Position numbers and translations under genes: made by a program. This document shows positions 1 through 5,540 of a DNA stretch of 5,929 nucleotides, in pieces. How positions within the stretch are numbered: position 1 is the stretch's first letter; every line of letters begins with the position of its first letter. Where the stretch lies: contig JAOZOG010000133.1 of NCBI GenBank assembly GCA_029933395.1, positions 1 to 5,929 on the forward strand. The letters run 5' to 3'. The notes beneath the pieces are model-generated. The model saw only the letters and a list, made by a program, of their open reading frames with translations, made no database searches and was not told the origin of the DNA. This DNA comes from Sulfurovaceae bacterium. GTDB lineage: Bacteria; Campylobacterota; Campylobacteria; Campylobacterales; Sulfurovaceae.

Positions 1-1082
1 CGCTTGGAGTGCTTGAGATCGAAATCACCCTCGTTGATCTTCGCCTTCATCTCCTCGATATCGTTGAGCGAATTCTCGAAGATATGCCCCAGGATATTGA
101 CATCGATATCGGAGTTGAAATCATACGCACTCAGTGCCAGAGGACATTCGTTCAGTACATCATCATCGATCCTGAGATTTTGGAGCACCTCATCCTCGGC
201 AAAGAGTCCGCCGTCATACTCGGGAATATTCAGTTTTCTGTTGCCTTTGTGGATCGCCTTGAAATAGATCTGGTAGAAGTGATAGAGCGAACGGTCTTCG
301 ATATCCTCACGGTAGCGGTCGATGATCGATTGGATCGTATTGGTCGGGAGGATGCCGCGATCTTCGGCGAAAAAGATAAAGACCATCCGGTCCAGGATCG
401 TCTGCGTCTTGCCCAGCAGCAGATGTTTGTCGTATTGGGGATTGTTTTTGGCGATATTTTCGAAGAGACTCGCCCTCAGGCCTGCGTACTTTTTGTAGAG
501 TTCGTTCGATACCCTCTCCTCCTGCAGTTTCGACTGCTCTTTGAGCTTCAGCGGCAGATCGGCGAAAAGGCTCTCGCGGCTCAGCAGAGAGTAGAAGAGT
601 ACGAAACGCTCCTCGTCCAGATCGAAGAGCCCAAACTCCTCGAAACGGTCGGAGTAGTCGATATAGAGACGCAGCTTTTCAAAATTGGAGGTGAGGATAT
701 AGCGACAGTCCGGGTGGTTGTTTTTGTAGCTGAAAGCCTGGTTGACGATGCGTTCCATCATCCTGGTTTTCGTCGATTTGAGTTCGATGACGGCGATCAC
801 CTTCCCCTCTCTGAGAATCGCACCGTCTGCCTTCCTGCTGTCGGTGAGATTCTTCTGCTCGGCGATCAGGTCGTAGTCTGGTGAGGGGTAGAGCGTATAC
901 CCCAGCACCTTGACAAAAAGATCATTGAGGAAGCCATACTGGTACTGCTCCTCTTTGGATGTTTTGATATTGGCGATCTTGGGGAGAAATTCGGAGCGAT
1001 AAAGAGTATAGGCTTCGAGGGCTTTTGCTCTGTTGTATCTTTTGAGATGTTGACGGAGAACTGAGTTTTGGAAGAGGGACAT
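1..1082 (-). CDS. Type IIG restriction-modification enzyme (Eco57I-like), N-terminal part, runs off left edge
   Basis: Reading the minus strand from ATG at 1082 gives 360 uninterrupted codons and then the window ends, so only the N-terminus is visible. The protein starts MSLFQNSVLRQHLKRY. Residues 40-62 contain the SKEEQYQYGFL..LF segment typical of this family. A PD-(D/E)XK nuclease signature follows: D86 (KADGAI) and E100-L-K102 (VIELKST). A helical region contains FFAEDRGILP. Residues ~320-345 read YDFNSDIDVNILGHIFENSL, which in relatives comes just before the N6-adenine methylase domain (expected FYTPxxI soon after the edge). Family knowledge: these single-chain enzymes of about 1000 or more residues combine cleavage, methylation and target recognition and act as self-contained phage defence. 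The 1082 start is preferred because AAAAGG lies 10 bases upstream; an in-frame ATG at 1115 overlaps the -10 box and has no ribosome site. Base composition resembles the neighbours. Whether the methylase half is intact cannot be seen. Confidence 0.88.
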   Translation of the reverse strand, partial: MSLFQNSVLRQHLKRYNRAKALEAYTLYRSEFLPKIANIKTSKEEQYQYGFLNDLFVKVLGYTLYPSPDYDLIAEQKNLTDSRKADGAILREGKVIAVIELKSTKTRMMERIVNQAFSYKNNHPDCRYILTSNFEKLRLYIDYSDRFEEFGLFDLDEERFVLFYSLLSRESLFADLPLKLKEQSKLQEERVSNELYKKYAGLRASLFENIAKNNPQYDKHLLLGKTQTILDRMVFIFFAEDRGILPTNTIQSIIDRYREDIEDRSLYHFYQIYFKAIHKGNRKLNIPEYDGGLFAEDEVLQNLRIDDDVLNECPLALSAYDFNSDIDVNILGHIFENSLNDIEEMKAKINEGDFDLKHSK

Positions 1083-1113
1083 TGCAGATGTGCCTTTTGC
1101 ATAATGATAAGCC

Positions 1114-1142
1114 ATTATAGCGGAAAATAGAATATATTAAAA
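1114..1142 (-). promoter_or_regulatory. Candidate promoter of the restriction-modification gene
   Basis: On the minus strand a perfect TATAAT lies at 1119-1114, about 30 bases before the ATG at 1082, in an AT-rich stretch. The -35 position (about 1142-1137, TTTTAA) is poor, which is common in Campylobacterota promoters. Transcription would begin near 1107 and leave a leader of roughly 25 bases. Prediction from sequence only. Confidence 0.5.
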
Positions 1143-1156
1143 TGATTTATGTTGTA

Positions 1157-1183
1157 TTGTCTCATTACTATTTCTGATATACT
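1157..1183 (+). promoter_or_regulatory. Candidate promoter of the methyltransferase gene
   Basis: TATACT at 1178-1183 is preceded by TGA (1175-1177), forming an extended -10 (TGnTATACT). TTGTCT at 1157-1162 could serve as -35, but the 15-base spacer is short, so the extended -10 is the stronger argument. It lies about 28 bases before the ATG at 1212. This promoter and that of the restriction gene are divergent and share a gap of 129 bases. Confidence 0.42.
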
Positions 1184-1211
1184 GATATCAAATATTTAGA
1201 AAGGGATAATT

Positions 1212-1790
1212 ATGGCGCAGAGAGACAGAGAGAAATGGGACAGAAAATATACCGAGATGGCCGACCTGCTCAAACCACGCAAACCCAGCGAAATGGTCTC
1301 CCTCTATTATAAAGAAGCACCGGGCAAACAGGCACTCGATCTGGCTTGCGGAAGCGGACGGCATGCGGTCTTTCTCAGCAAAAAAGGCTTTCGCGTCGAT
1401 GCAGTCGATATCTCCCCTATCGCACTCGAGCAACTCGCGAAACGTTCTGACCCTGAAAAAGTCACCCTCATCGAGGCCGATCTCGATGATCTCGAACTGC
1501 AGCCTGAACACTATGACCTTATCGTCAAAACCAACTACCTCGACCGCAAGCTCATCGAACGCGCCAAAGCAGCACTCAAGCCCGGCGGCATCTTCATTGT
1601 GGAAACTTATGTCGAAGACGAAGAGAACGAAAAAAAAGACGCCAACCCCGATTTTCTGCTCCAGGAAGGAGAGTTGCATTCGTTTTTCACCAACAACTTC
1701 GTGATGCTGGAGCATAAAACCTTCTGGAACGAAAAGTATGAAAAAAACCGTATGAAAAAAGAGGCAATTGCAGTGCAGAAATTTGTGTAG
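1212..1790 (+). CDS. Class I SAM-dependent methyltransferase
   Basis: A complete 192-residue protein with a Rossmann-fold methyltransferase core. Motif I is at residues 41-53 (ALDLACGSGRHAV), the SAM-binding glycine loop. The acidic end of strand 2 is D66 in VDAVDIS and binds the ribose hydroxyls. IEADLDDLEL (87-96) contains the adenine-contacting acid, YDLIVKTNYLDR (101-112) is strand 4, and LKPGGIFIVET (122-132) is the post-core motif. The layout resembles TehB-like and other small-molecule methyltransferases, but nothing identifies the substrate. The length is normal for a free-standing enzyme. The start has AAAGGG 8 bases upstream (1201-1205). The gene is divergent from the restriction gene and convergent with the toxin gene, so it appears to be a single-gene unit. 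It lacks the DPPY/NPPY motif of DNA adenine methylases, so it is unlikely to be the modification partner of the upstream enzyme. Confidence 0.87.
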   Translation: MAQRDREKWDRKYTEMADLLKPRKPSEMVSLYYKEAPGKQALDLACGSGRHAVFLSKKGFRVDAVDISPIALEQLAKRSDPEKVTLIEADLDDLELQPEHYDLIVKTNYLDRKLIERAKAALKPGGIFIVETYVEDEENEKKDANPDFLLQEGELHSFFTNNFVMLEHKTFWNEKYEKNRMKKEAIAVQKFV

Positions 1791-1824
1791 GTCTTTGGGA
1801 TAAGTAGTAGGCCTTTATCGCCTC

Positions 1825-1842
1825 TCCTGTTTTACTTCAGGA
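1825..1842. other. Weak hairpin between convergent genes
   Basis: The 53-base gap between the methyltransferase stop and the toxin stop contains TCCTG (1825-1829) and CAGGA (1838-1842), a 5-bp stem with an 8-base loop. No T-run follows on either strand, so a Rho-independent terminator is not supported. No other candidate is visible in the gap. Confidence 0.2.
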
Positions 1843-1843
1843 T

Positions 1844-2176
1844 CTAAGCTTTTAAGAGCTTCTGCAGCAGAAGATCTTCAACATTTTGTCTTGAATCCAA
1901 AACAGCCATAATATACACAGTGTCATCACCTATTTTATAAATAATTCTCCAGGGTGGAGCGACTACTTCTCTATAAAGTGTAATCCCCTCTTTTTGAAGC
2001 TCAGGCACAACGCGGCCTTTTAAAGGAAAAAAATTACTTGAGTGGGCCTTTTTTCTGATTTTTAGATAAACATCCTTTGCGATACCCGGACTCTCTTTTT
2101 TGATATATTCAACAATGCCCAAAAGGTCATCTTTGGCGCTGCTGGTCCATTTCAGTTTATAGGTTTTACTACTCAT
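1844..2176 (-). CDS. RelE/ParE-superfamily toxin of a type II toxin-antitoxin pair
   Basis: A complete basic protein of 110 residues, the usual length for the family. An N-terminal helix pair (residues 11-45, with SSAKDDLLGIVEYIKKES) is followed by the family's beta-sheet motifs: FPLKGRVVPEL (50-60), YREVV (68-72), WRIIYKI (76-82) and VLDSRQNVEDLL (92-103). In this superfamily the fold gives either ribosome-dependent mRNA cleavage (RelE) or gyrase poisoning (ParE). The sequence alone does not decide, although the GRVVPE/YRE/RIIY set is common in chromosomal 'plasmid stabilization' toxins. Its ATG lies inside the end of the antitoxin gene (8-base overlap, +1 frame), implying coupled translation with antitoxin made first. 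The region is clearly AT-richer than the nuo genes, which suggests acquisition. No frameshift or truncation is seen, so it is likely functional. Confidence 0.88.
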   Translation of the reverse strand: MSSKTYKLKWTSSAKDDLLGIVEYIKKESPGIAKDVYLKIRKKAHSSNFFPLKGRVVPELQKEGITLYREVVAPPWRIIYKIGDDTVYIMAVLDSRQNVEDLLLQKLLKA

Positions 2177-2441
2177 TCAATAATTCTTCAACGGCGTCGA
2201 AAACATCATCTTCGCTATATGTATCTCCATTTTTGATATCTTCTTCCGCAAAAGATAAAAGCTTCAAAAGAGAAATTGCATTTTTCATATCTTCATAGCT
2301 TTTAGGATCTTGAATGACGGCTTTTGCTTCACCATTTTGCGTAATAATCATAGGCCTGTGTGTTTCATTGATCTGCTTGAGCACATCTGCTGCCCTGCTT
2401 TTTAAATAAGTAACGGATTTTATGTCATTGACAATTTGCAT
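2169..2441 (-). CDS. Phd/YefM-family antitoxin
   Basis: A complete protein of 90 residues. Residues ~8-50 match the Phd/YefM N-terminal DNA-binding and dimerisation domain: VTYLKSRAADVLKQINE, then the strand PMIITQNGEAKAVIQD and SYEDM. The C-terminal ~35 residues are acidic (AEEDI, SEDDVFDAVEELLNE) and would be disordered until they wrap the toxin. By family behaviour it neutralises the RelE/ParE toxin next door, represses its own operon and is degraded by stress proteases. A consensus ribosome site, AAGGAG, lies 6 bases before the ATG (2448-2453), stronger than anything visible for the toxin, which fits the need for excess antitoxin. Gene order antitoxin-toxin with an 8-base overlap is canonical. 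Composition is AT-rich like its partner. Confidence 0.9.
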   Translation of the reverse strand: MQIVNDIKSVTYLKSRAADVLKQINETHRPMIITQNGEAKAVIQDPKSYEDMKNAISLLKLLSFAEEDIKNGDTYSEDDVFDAVEELLNE

Positions 2442-2444
2442 TAT

Positions 2445-2459
2445 AGACTCCTTCAGTCT
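2445..2459 (-). promoter_or_regulatory. Inverted repeat spanning the antitoxin ribosome-binding site
   Basis: On the minus strand AGACT-GAAGG-AGTCT forms two perfect 5-base arms around a 5-base centre, and the Shine-Dalgarno AAGGAG overlaps the centre and right arm. As DNA it could be the operator for the antitoxin dimer. As RNA it could be a weak hairpin that partly hides the ribosome site. Both readings are inference. Confidence 0.4.
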
Positions 2460-2463
2460 TTAT

Positions 2464-2492
2464 ATAGTATCAAATTATGACTGATTTTGCAA
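2464..2492 (-). promoter_or_regulatory. Candidate promoter of the toxin-antitoxin operon
   Basis: On the minus strand TTGCAA (2492-2487) and TACTAT (2469-2464) are separated by 17 bases, each matching 4 of 6 consensus positions. An overlapping TATATA (2466-2461) could be an alternative -10. The surrounding sequence is AT-rich and lies just upstream of the inverted repeat at the ribosome site, so the antitoxin could repress by binding there. Confidence 0.42.
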
Positions 2493-2505
2493 CTATGTAT
2501 TTGTG

Positions 2506-2531
2506 CGTTCCCAGAGATGACGTTGGGAACG
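2506..2531. repeat. Perfect 8-bp hairpin, GTTCCC/GGGAAC type
   Basis: CGTTCCCA (2506-2513) pairs perfectly with TGGGAACG (2524-2531) around a 10-base loop. Intergenic hairpins of the form GCGTTCCCA...TGGGAACGAG are, from general experience, scattered repeats in many proteobacterial genomes, and this has the same arms and the trailing GAG. No T-run on either strand argues for a terminator. Dispersed-repeat status cannot be tested within one window. Confidence 0.5.
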
Positions 2532-2556
2532 AGAGTAAAATACCGCCATGCTTCGC

Positions 2557-2582
2557 GTAGGGTGTTGTGCCCTCACAACACC
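2557..2582 (+). repeat. REP-like element, copy 1 (GTAG plus hairpin)
   Basis: GTAG (2557-2560) is followed directly by GGTGTTGT, a 6-base loop GCCCTC, and ACAACACC, a perfect 8-bp stem. A GTAG or GGAG tetranucleotide at the foot of a hairpin is the recognition signature of REP sequences handled by RAYT (TnpA-REP) transposases of the IS200/IS605 superfamily. Confidence 0.6.
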
Positions 2583-2645
2583 AAAATTTTCCAATATGGC
2601 AATCCCTGCATATCCCTTACTAATAAATTTTTCGTATGATCTTGT

Positions 2646-2671
2646 GGTGTTGTCGGGGGACAACACCCTAC
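2646..2671 (-). repeat. REP-like element, copy 2, inverted
   Basis: Read on the minus strand this is GTAG (2671-2668), GGTGTTGT, a 6-base loop CCCCCG, and ACAACACC. It has the same foot and stem as copy 1 in opposite orientation; only the loop differs. A conserved stem with a diverged loop suggests that the structure, not the loop, is under selection. Confidence 0.6.
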
Positions 2672-2695
2672 GCGTGTATTCGTAATAGGATATCC

Positions 2696-2749
2696 GTAGG
2701 AATCGGAAGGCTTCGCCTCCGTTATTCGGGGCTGAAAGCCTCCGACTCC
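2696..2749 (+). repeat. Third GTAG-footed hairpin, of different sequence, downstream of nuoN
   Basis: GTAG (2696-2699) leads into an elongated hairpin. The outer arms 2699-2713 (GGAATCGGAAGGCTT) and 2736-2749 (AAGCCTCCGACTCC) form about 13 pairs with one A/C mismatch and one bulged A. Inside, 2717-2721 (CTCCG) pairs with 2727-2731 (CGGGG) around a 5-base loop. It starts 23 bases beyond the nuoN stop on the nuo transcript. There is no T-run, so it looks like a REP-type stem that could stabilise the mRNA 3' end, not an intrinsic terminator. Confidence 0.55.
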
Positions 2750-2772
2750 GAAATGAGGATGGATTGAAGAAG

Positions 2773-4092
2773 CTACAGACTCTTCCCCGCTGCAAAGACC
2801 ACAGCTGCAAAGATACCGAAATAGACTGTCCCCGCCAGCAAAATCGTCTGCGCCAGCATGCGCGGTTTGTCGTCGTATCGCTGTTGTACTGCTGCCGACT
2901 CATCGAAGTAGAGATGCTTCACGATCCAGGCATAGTAACCGACCGACAGGGCAGAGTTGAGCAGTGCGATGAGGACGATGGGCCAGAGGCCGGCATCGAC
3001 GCCGGCGTAGAAGACGATCGCTTTGCCGAGGAAACCGGCCAGCAAAGGGATACCTGCAAGTGAGAAGAGCTGTGCCGTAAAGAAGAAGGCCAGTCCTTTG
3101 TTCTGCTTGGCCAGTCCCTTGATCTCTTCGAGTGTCTGGATATTATACTTTTTACGCAGGATATCGAGCAGCAAAAAGACAGCGCTCTGCATAAAGATAT
3201 AGGCGATCGCCATATAGAGCAGGCCCGTGGAGGCATAGCCGCTCTTGACCGCAGCGAAAGCCAGCAGCATATAGCCCGCATGTGCGATGGAGGAGTAGGC
3301 AAGGATACGGGCGATACGTTTCTGGAAGAGTGCCAGGAAGTTACCCAGTGTCATCGTAACGACCGCCAGTGTCGCCATCACCGGAACGGTCATCGTAAGA
3401 TGCTCAGCCAGGAAAGGGGCGAAGAGGCGGAACATTGCTACGGCTACTACTGTCTTGGCAAGACCTGTCAAAATCGCAGCGTGCGAGTGACGCACCAGCG
3501 CATAGGTATCCGCTGCCCAGCCGTGCATCGGTACGATGGTCAGCTTGTAGAAGAGTCCCAGCAGCATCACGAAGAGGCCGGCTGTCGAGAGCGTGCTTGT
3601 CTGAAGCGCGATCGGCGCACCCAGTTTGCCGCCCCCAATAAGATAGAGTGCAGCACCCAGTAGCAGAATACCCGTCGCGATAGCTCCGGCGATGAACATC
3701 TTGACCGCTCCTTCTGCCTGCGCCGGCGTCTTGATATGGCTGACAAGGACGAAGGAGATGATACTGACCGCTTCAAAAGCGATGATGAAGGTCAACAGTG
3801 TATGACTCTGCAGCAGTGCGATGGATGCCGCACCGATGAAGAGCGTCTGCGTGATCGTCTGATCCTCCTCTTCGTGCAGGAAGAGTGCCAGCAACACAAT
3901 CTCGAGAATCATCGTGAAGAGGCGTACCGCTTCACTGTTCGCAAAGCCGCTCAGACCGATCGTCGAACCACTGTAAGTCAAAAAGAGTGCACCCAGTGTC
4001 GCCACCAGTGCAACAGGCTTGAGCCACATCGTACGGTGGAGCGCCAGACTTACCAGCGCAGCGATAAACAAGAGAGAAAAACTGCCCAACAT
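2773..4092 (-). CDS. nuoN: NADH-quinone oxidoreductase (complex I) subunit N
   Basis: An integral membrane protein of 439 residues, made almost wholly of hydrophobic helices; one of three antiporter-like proton-channel subunits in the complex I membrane arm. Functional residues match the family. E107 (FIIAFEAVS) is the helix-5 glutamate. K183 (LFYKLTIVPMHGW) and K213 (GLAKTVVA) lie 30 apart, as in E. coli K217/K247. K357 (PLLAGFLGKAIVF) is the lysine that NuoN carries where NuoM has glutamate. AYSSIAHAGYMLLA (265-278) is the conserved helix-10 segment. The N-terminus is about 25 residues shorter than in E. coli. The segment after helix 7 reads YALVRHSHAAIL where most NuoN proteins have YEGAPTPV. 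The start overlaps the nuoM stop (TAATG), with a consensus AAGGAGG 6 bases upstream. It is the last gene of the operon here; beyond it lie repeats. Confidence 0.95.
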   Translation of the reverse strand: MLGSFSLLFIAALVSLALHRTMWLKPVALVATLGALFLTYSGSTIGLSGFANSEAVRLFTMILEIVLLALFLHEEEDQTITQTLFIGAASIALLQSHTLLTFIIAFEAVSIISFVLVSHIKTPAQAEGAVKMFIAGAIATGILLLGAALYLIGGGKLGAPIALQTSTLSTAGLFVMLLGLFYKLTIVPMHGWAADTYALVRHSHAAILTGLAKTVVAVAMFRLFAPFLAEHLTMTVPVMATLAVVTMTLGNFLALFQKRIARILAYSSIAHAGYMLLAFAAVKSGYASTGLLYMAIAYIFMQSAVFLLLDILRKKYNIQTLEEIKGLAKQNKGLAFFFTAQLFSLAGIPLLAGFLGKAIVFYAGVDAGLWPIVLIALLNSALSVGYYAWIVKHLYFDESAAVQQRYDDKPRMLAQTILLAGTVYFGIFAAVVFAAGKSL

Positions 4093-4105
4093 TAGAGACC
4101 TCCTT
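4092..4105 (-). promoter_or_regulatory. nuoN ribosome-binding site and TAATG junction
   Basis: AAGGAGG (4105-4099, minus strand) sits 6 bases before the nuoN ATG and inside the end of nuoM. The nuoM TAA and the nuoN ATG share one base, so terminating ribosomes can restart, helping keep the two subunits at equal amounts. Confidence 0.8.
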
Positions 4106-5528
4106 GTGGTGCAAGTGACGCAAAGGCGCTATTGATCACATCGAAAAGTACCGATGGGAAGAGACCGAAGAGGACGATCAGTGCTGCAAAGGCGATCAGT
4201 GCCGCGAACTCGACACGATCCATCTTGAAGTCACTTTTCTTGACCGTCTCGGAGATCTCACCATAGACAACCCTTCGGAACATCCAGATGATATACCCCG
4301 CTCCGATCATCGAACCAAGCGCGACGACAATCAGCCAGAAGCCGTAACTCTTGATCGCTGCAATGAGGATCGTCAGTTCACCGACGAAGCCCATCGTACC
4401 GGGCAGTCCAAGTGCCGCCAGTCCGGCAAGCACGAAGATAGCGGAGAGGTACGGCGCCTTCTGCATCAGGCCGCCCATATCCCCCATCTGCCAGCTTCCT
4501 GTCTTGTGATGCAAGAATCCGGCGATCAGGAAGAGCGGCGAGATGATCAGCGCGTGACCGATCATTTCGTAGAGTGCCGCACTCAAACCGGAGTAGCTCA
4601 GTGTCGCGATCGCCACCGTCACCAGACCCATATGGGAGATGGAGCTGTAAGCGACCATCTTCTTGAGATGCGTCTCGTAGAGTGCCATAAATCCGGCATA
4701 GAAGAGTGTGATCAGCCCCAGTGCCAGGATCACCCAGGCAAACTCTGCAGAGTGCTCAGGCATCATCAGAACGACCATACGGATCATCGCATAGGCACCC
4801 ATCTTCAGCAGGACACCCGCCAACAGGACAGAGATCGGTGCAGGAGCCTGCACGTGTGCATCAGGCAGCCATGTATGAAAAGGAAAGATCGGCATCTTGA
4901 CCGCAAAACCGACAAAGAGCAGCCACCAGATCAGTACCGGACTCGCCAGCATCGACTCTCTCACCAGTGTCATATCCATCGTGCCTGTCTCTTTGTAAAT
5001 GAGGAAAAAGGCGAGCAGGATCAACATCGACGCGACATGGGTATAGAGGAAGAACTTGACAGCTGCATAGATGCGCCCCTCTGCACCCCAGATACCGACG
5101 AGAAAATACATCGGTACCAGTGTCAACTCCCAGAAGATGAAGAACCAGAGGAAATCCGTACTCATAAAGACACCCGTGATCGGCCCGGCAAAGAGGATCA
5201 GCAGTGCAAAGTAGCTCGAAGGCCACTTCATCGTCCAGCTCGAAAGTGCCACGAGGATCAACAGCAGTGATGTCAAAATCAGCATCACGACACTGAGATG
5301 ATCGACCTGCAGCGTCAGCGCGAAGTCGAAGTGCTCCACCGCCAGATAGGTTCCCAGATCGAGATATCCCGTCTCAGGTAGAATCGCAAGCAGCTCCAGT
5401 GAATAGATCAGCATCCAGCCAAAAAGTACCAGCGCGGTATATTTGACGAAAGTATGCCTCTTTCTGCCATAGAGTGCAACTATTGCCGCCAGCAGGATCG
5501 GTCCGAAGATAAAAACAAGTGGACTCAT
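4092..5528 (-). CDS. nuoM: NADH-quinone oxidoreductase (complex I) subunit M
   Basis: A complete 478-residue multi-helix membrane protein and the middle antiporter-like proton channel of complex I. Charged residues of the proton path are all present: E134 in FFIFWELTLVPMYF (E. coli E144), K211 in FAVKMPIFPFHTWLPDAH (K234), K242 in AGVLLKMGAYAMIR (K265) and E384 in LPGTMGFVGELTIL (E407). Spacings K-K (31) and K-E (142) equal those I recall for E. coli, supporting correct alignment. AYSSISHMG (293-301) marks helix 10. Length is near the family norm. The ATG overlaps the nuoL stop as ATGA, with AGGAGGT 5 bases upstream. Mrp and hydrogenase subunits are paralogous, but the L-M-N order makes Nuo the best call. 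The protein acts in the cytoplasmic membrane, coupling quinone reduction to proton export; the electron donor in this organism cannot be inferred from this window. Confidence 0.96.
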   Translation of the reverse strand: MSPLVFIFGPILLAAIVALYGRKRHTFVKYTALVLFGWMLIYSLELLAILPETGYLDLGTYLAVEHFDFALTLQVDHLSVVMLILTSLLLILVALSSWTMKWPSSYFALLILFAGPITGVFMSTDFLWFFIFWELTLVPMYFLVGIWGAEGRIYAAVKFFLYTHVASMLILLAFFLIYKETGTMDMTLVRESMLASPVLIWWLLFVGFAVKMPIFPFHTWLPDAHVQAPAPISVLLAGVLLKMGAYAMIRMVVLMMPEHSAEFAWVILALGLITLFYAGFMALYETHLKKMVAYSSISHMGLVTVAIATLSYSGLSAALYEMIGHALIISPLFLIAGFLHHKTGSWQMGDMGGLMQKAPYLSAIFVLAGLAALGLPGTMGFVGELTILIAAIKSYGFWLIVVALGSMIGAGYIIWMFRRVVYGEISETVKKSDFKMDRVEFAALIAFAALIVLFGLFPSVLFDVINSAFASLAPQGGL

Positions 5529-5540
5529 ACGGCACCTCCT
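5525..5540 (-). promoter_or_regulatory. nuoM ribosome-binding site and ATGA junction
   Basis: AGGAGGT (5540-5534, minus strand) lies 5 bases upstream of the nuoM ATG, within nuoL. The nuoL TGA and nuoM ATG overlap by four bases (ATGA), a standard translational-coupling junction. Confidence 0.8.

Larger units (their letters stand above)
2554..2674. repeat. BIME-like inverted pair of REP elements (composite)
   Basis: The 15-base arms CGCGTAGGGTGTTGT (2554-2568) and ACAACACCCTACGCG (2660-2674) are perfect reverse complements 91 bases apart, and each is half of a local hairpin. The composite can therefore fold as two small hairpins or one long stem. The 63-base spacer (2583-2645) is AT-rich with no gene. 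Two inverted REPs around a spacer match the layout of bacterial interspersed mosaic elements. Confidence 0.65.

Noticed and set aside
9..884. Long open frame of 291 codons on the plus strand
   Set aside because: It is exactly antisense to the type IIG enzyme, whose minus-strand frame shows family motifs and a nuclease site. The plus-strand translation resembles no family I know and has no ribosome site.
866..1102. 78-codon minus-strand open frame starting at 1102
   Set aside because: It overlaps the start of the restriction gene in another frame, has low-complexity Ser/Pro content and lacks a ribosome site.
1846..1861. Near-palindrome with AAGCTT/AAGAGCTT arms
   Set aside because: It lies at the very end of the toxin coding sequence and is short and AT-rich; it may be chance, with no T-run to make it a terminator.
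2506..2749. Possible CRISPR array
   Set aside because: The repeats are few, inverted relative to each other, of different types and unevenly spaced, and no cas gene is nearby.
2696..2772. Rho-independent terminator after nuoN
   Set aside because: A strong hairpin exists, but no T-run follows it on the minus strand, so intrinsic termination is not supported.
2493..2903. 136-codon minus-strand frame across the repeat cluster
   Set aside because: It runs through the hairpins and into the end of nuoN in a different frame. The Arg/Ser-rich translation reflects repeat sequence, not a protein.
3280..4095. Several plus-strand frames opposite nuoN
   Set aside because: Same antisense artefact as opposite nuoM; no starts with ribosome sites and no recognisable motifs.
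4506..5270. 254-codon plus-strand frame opposite nuoM
   Set aside because: His/Gln/Arg/Asp-rich composition is the usual antisense shadow of a hydrophobic membrane protein gene; nuoM is certain on the other strand.
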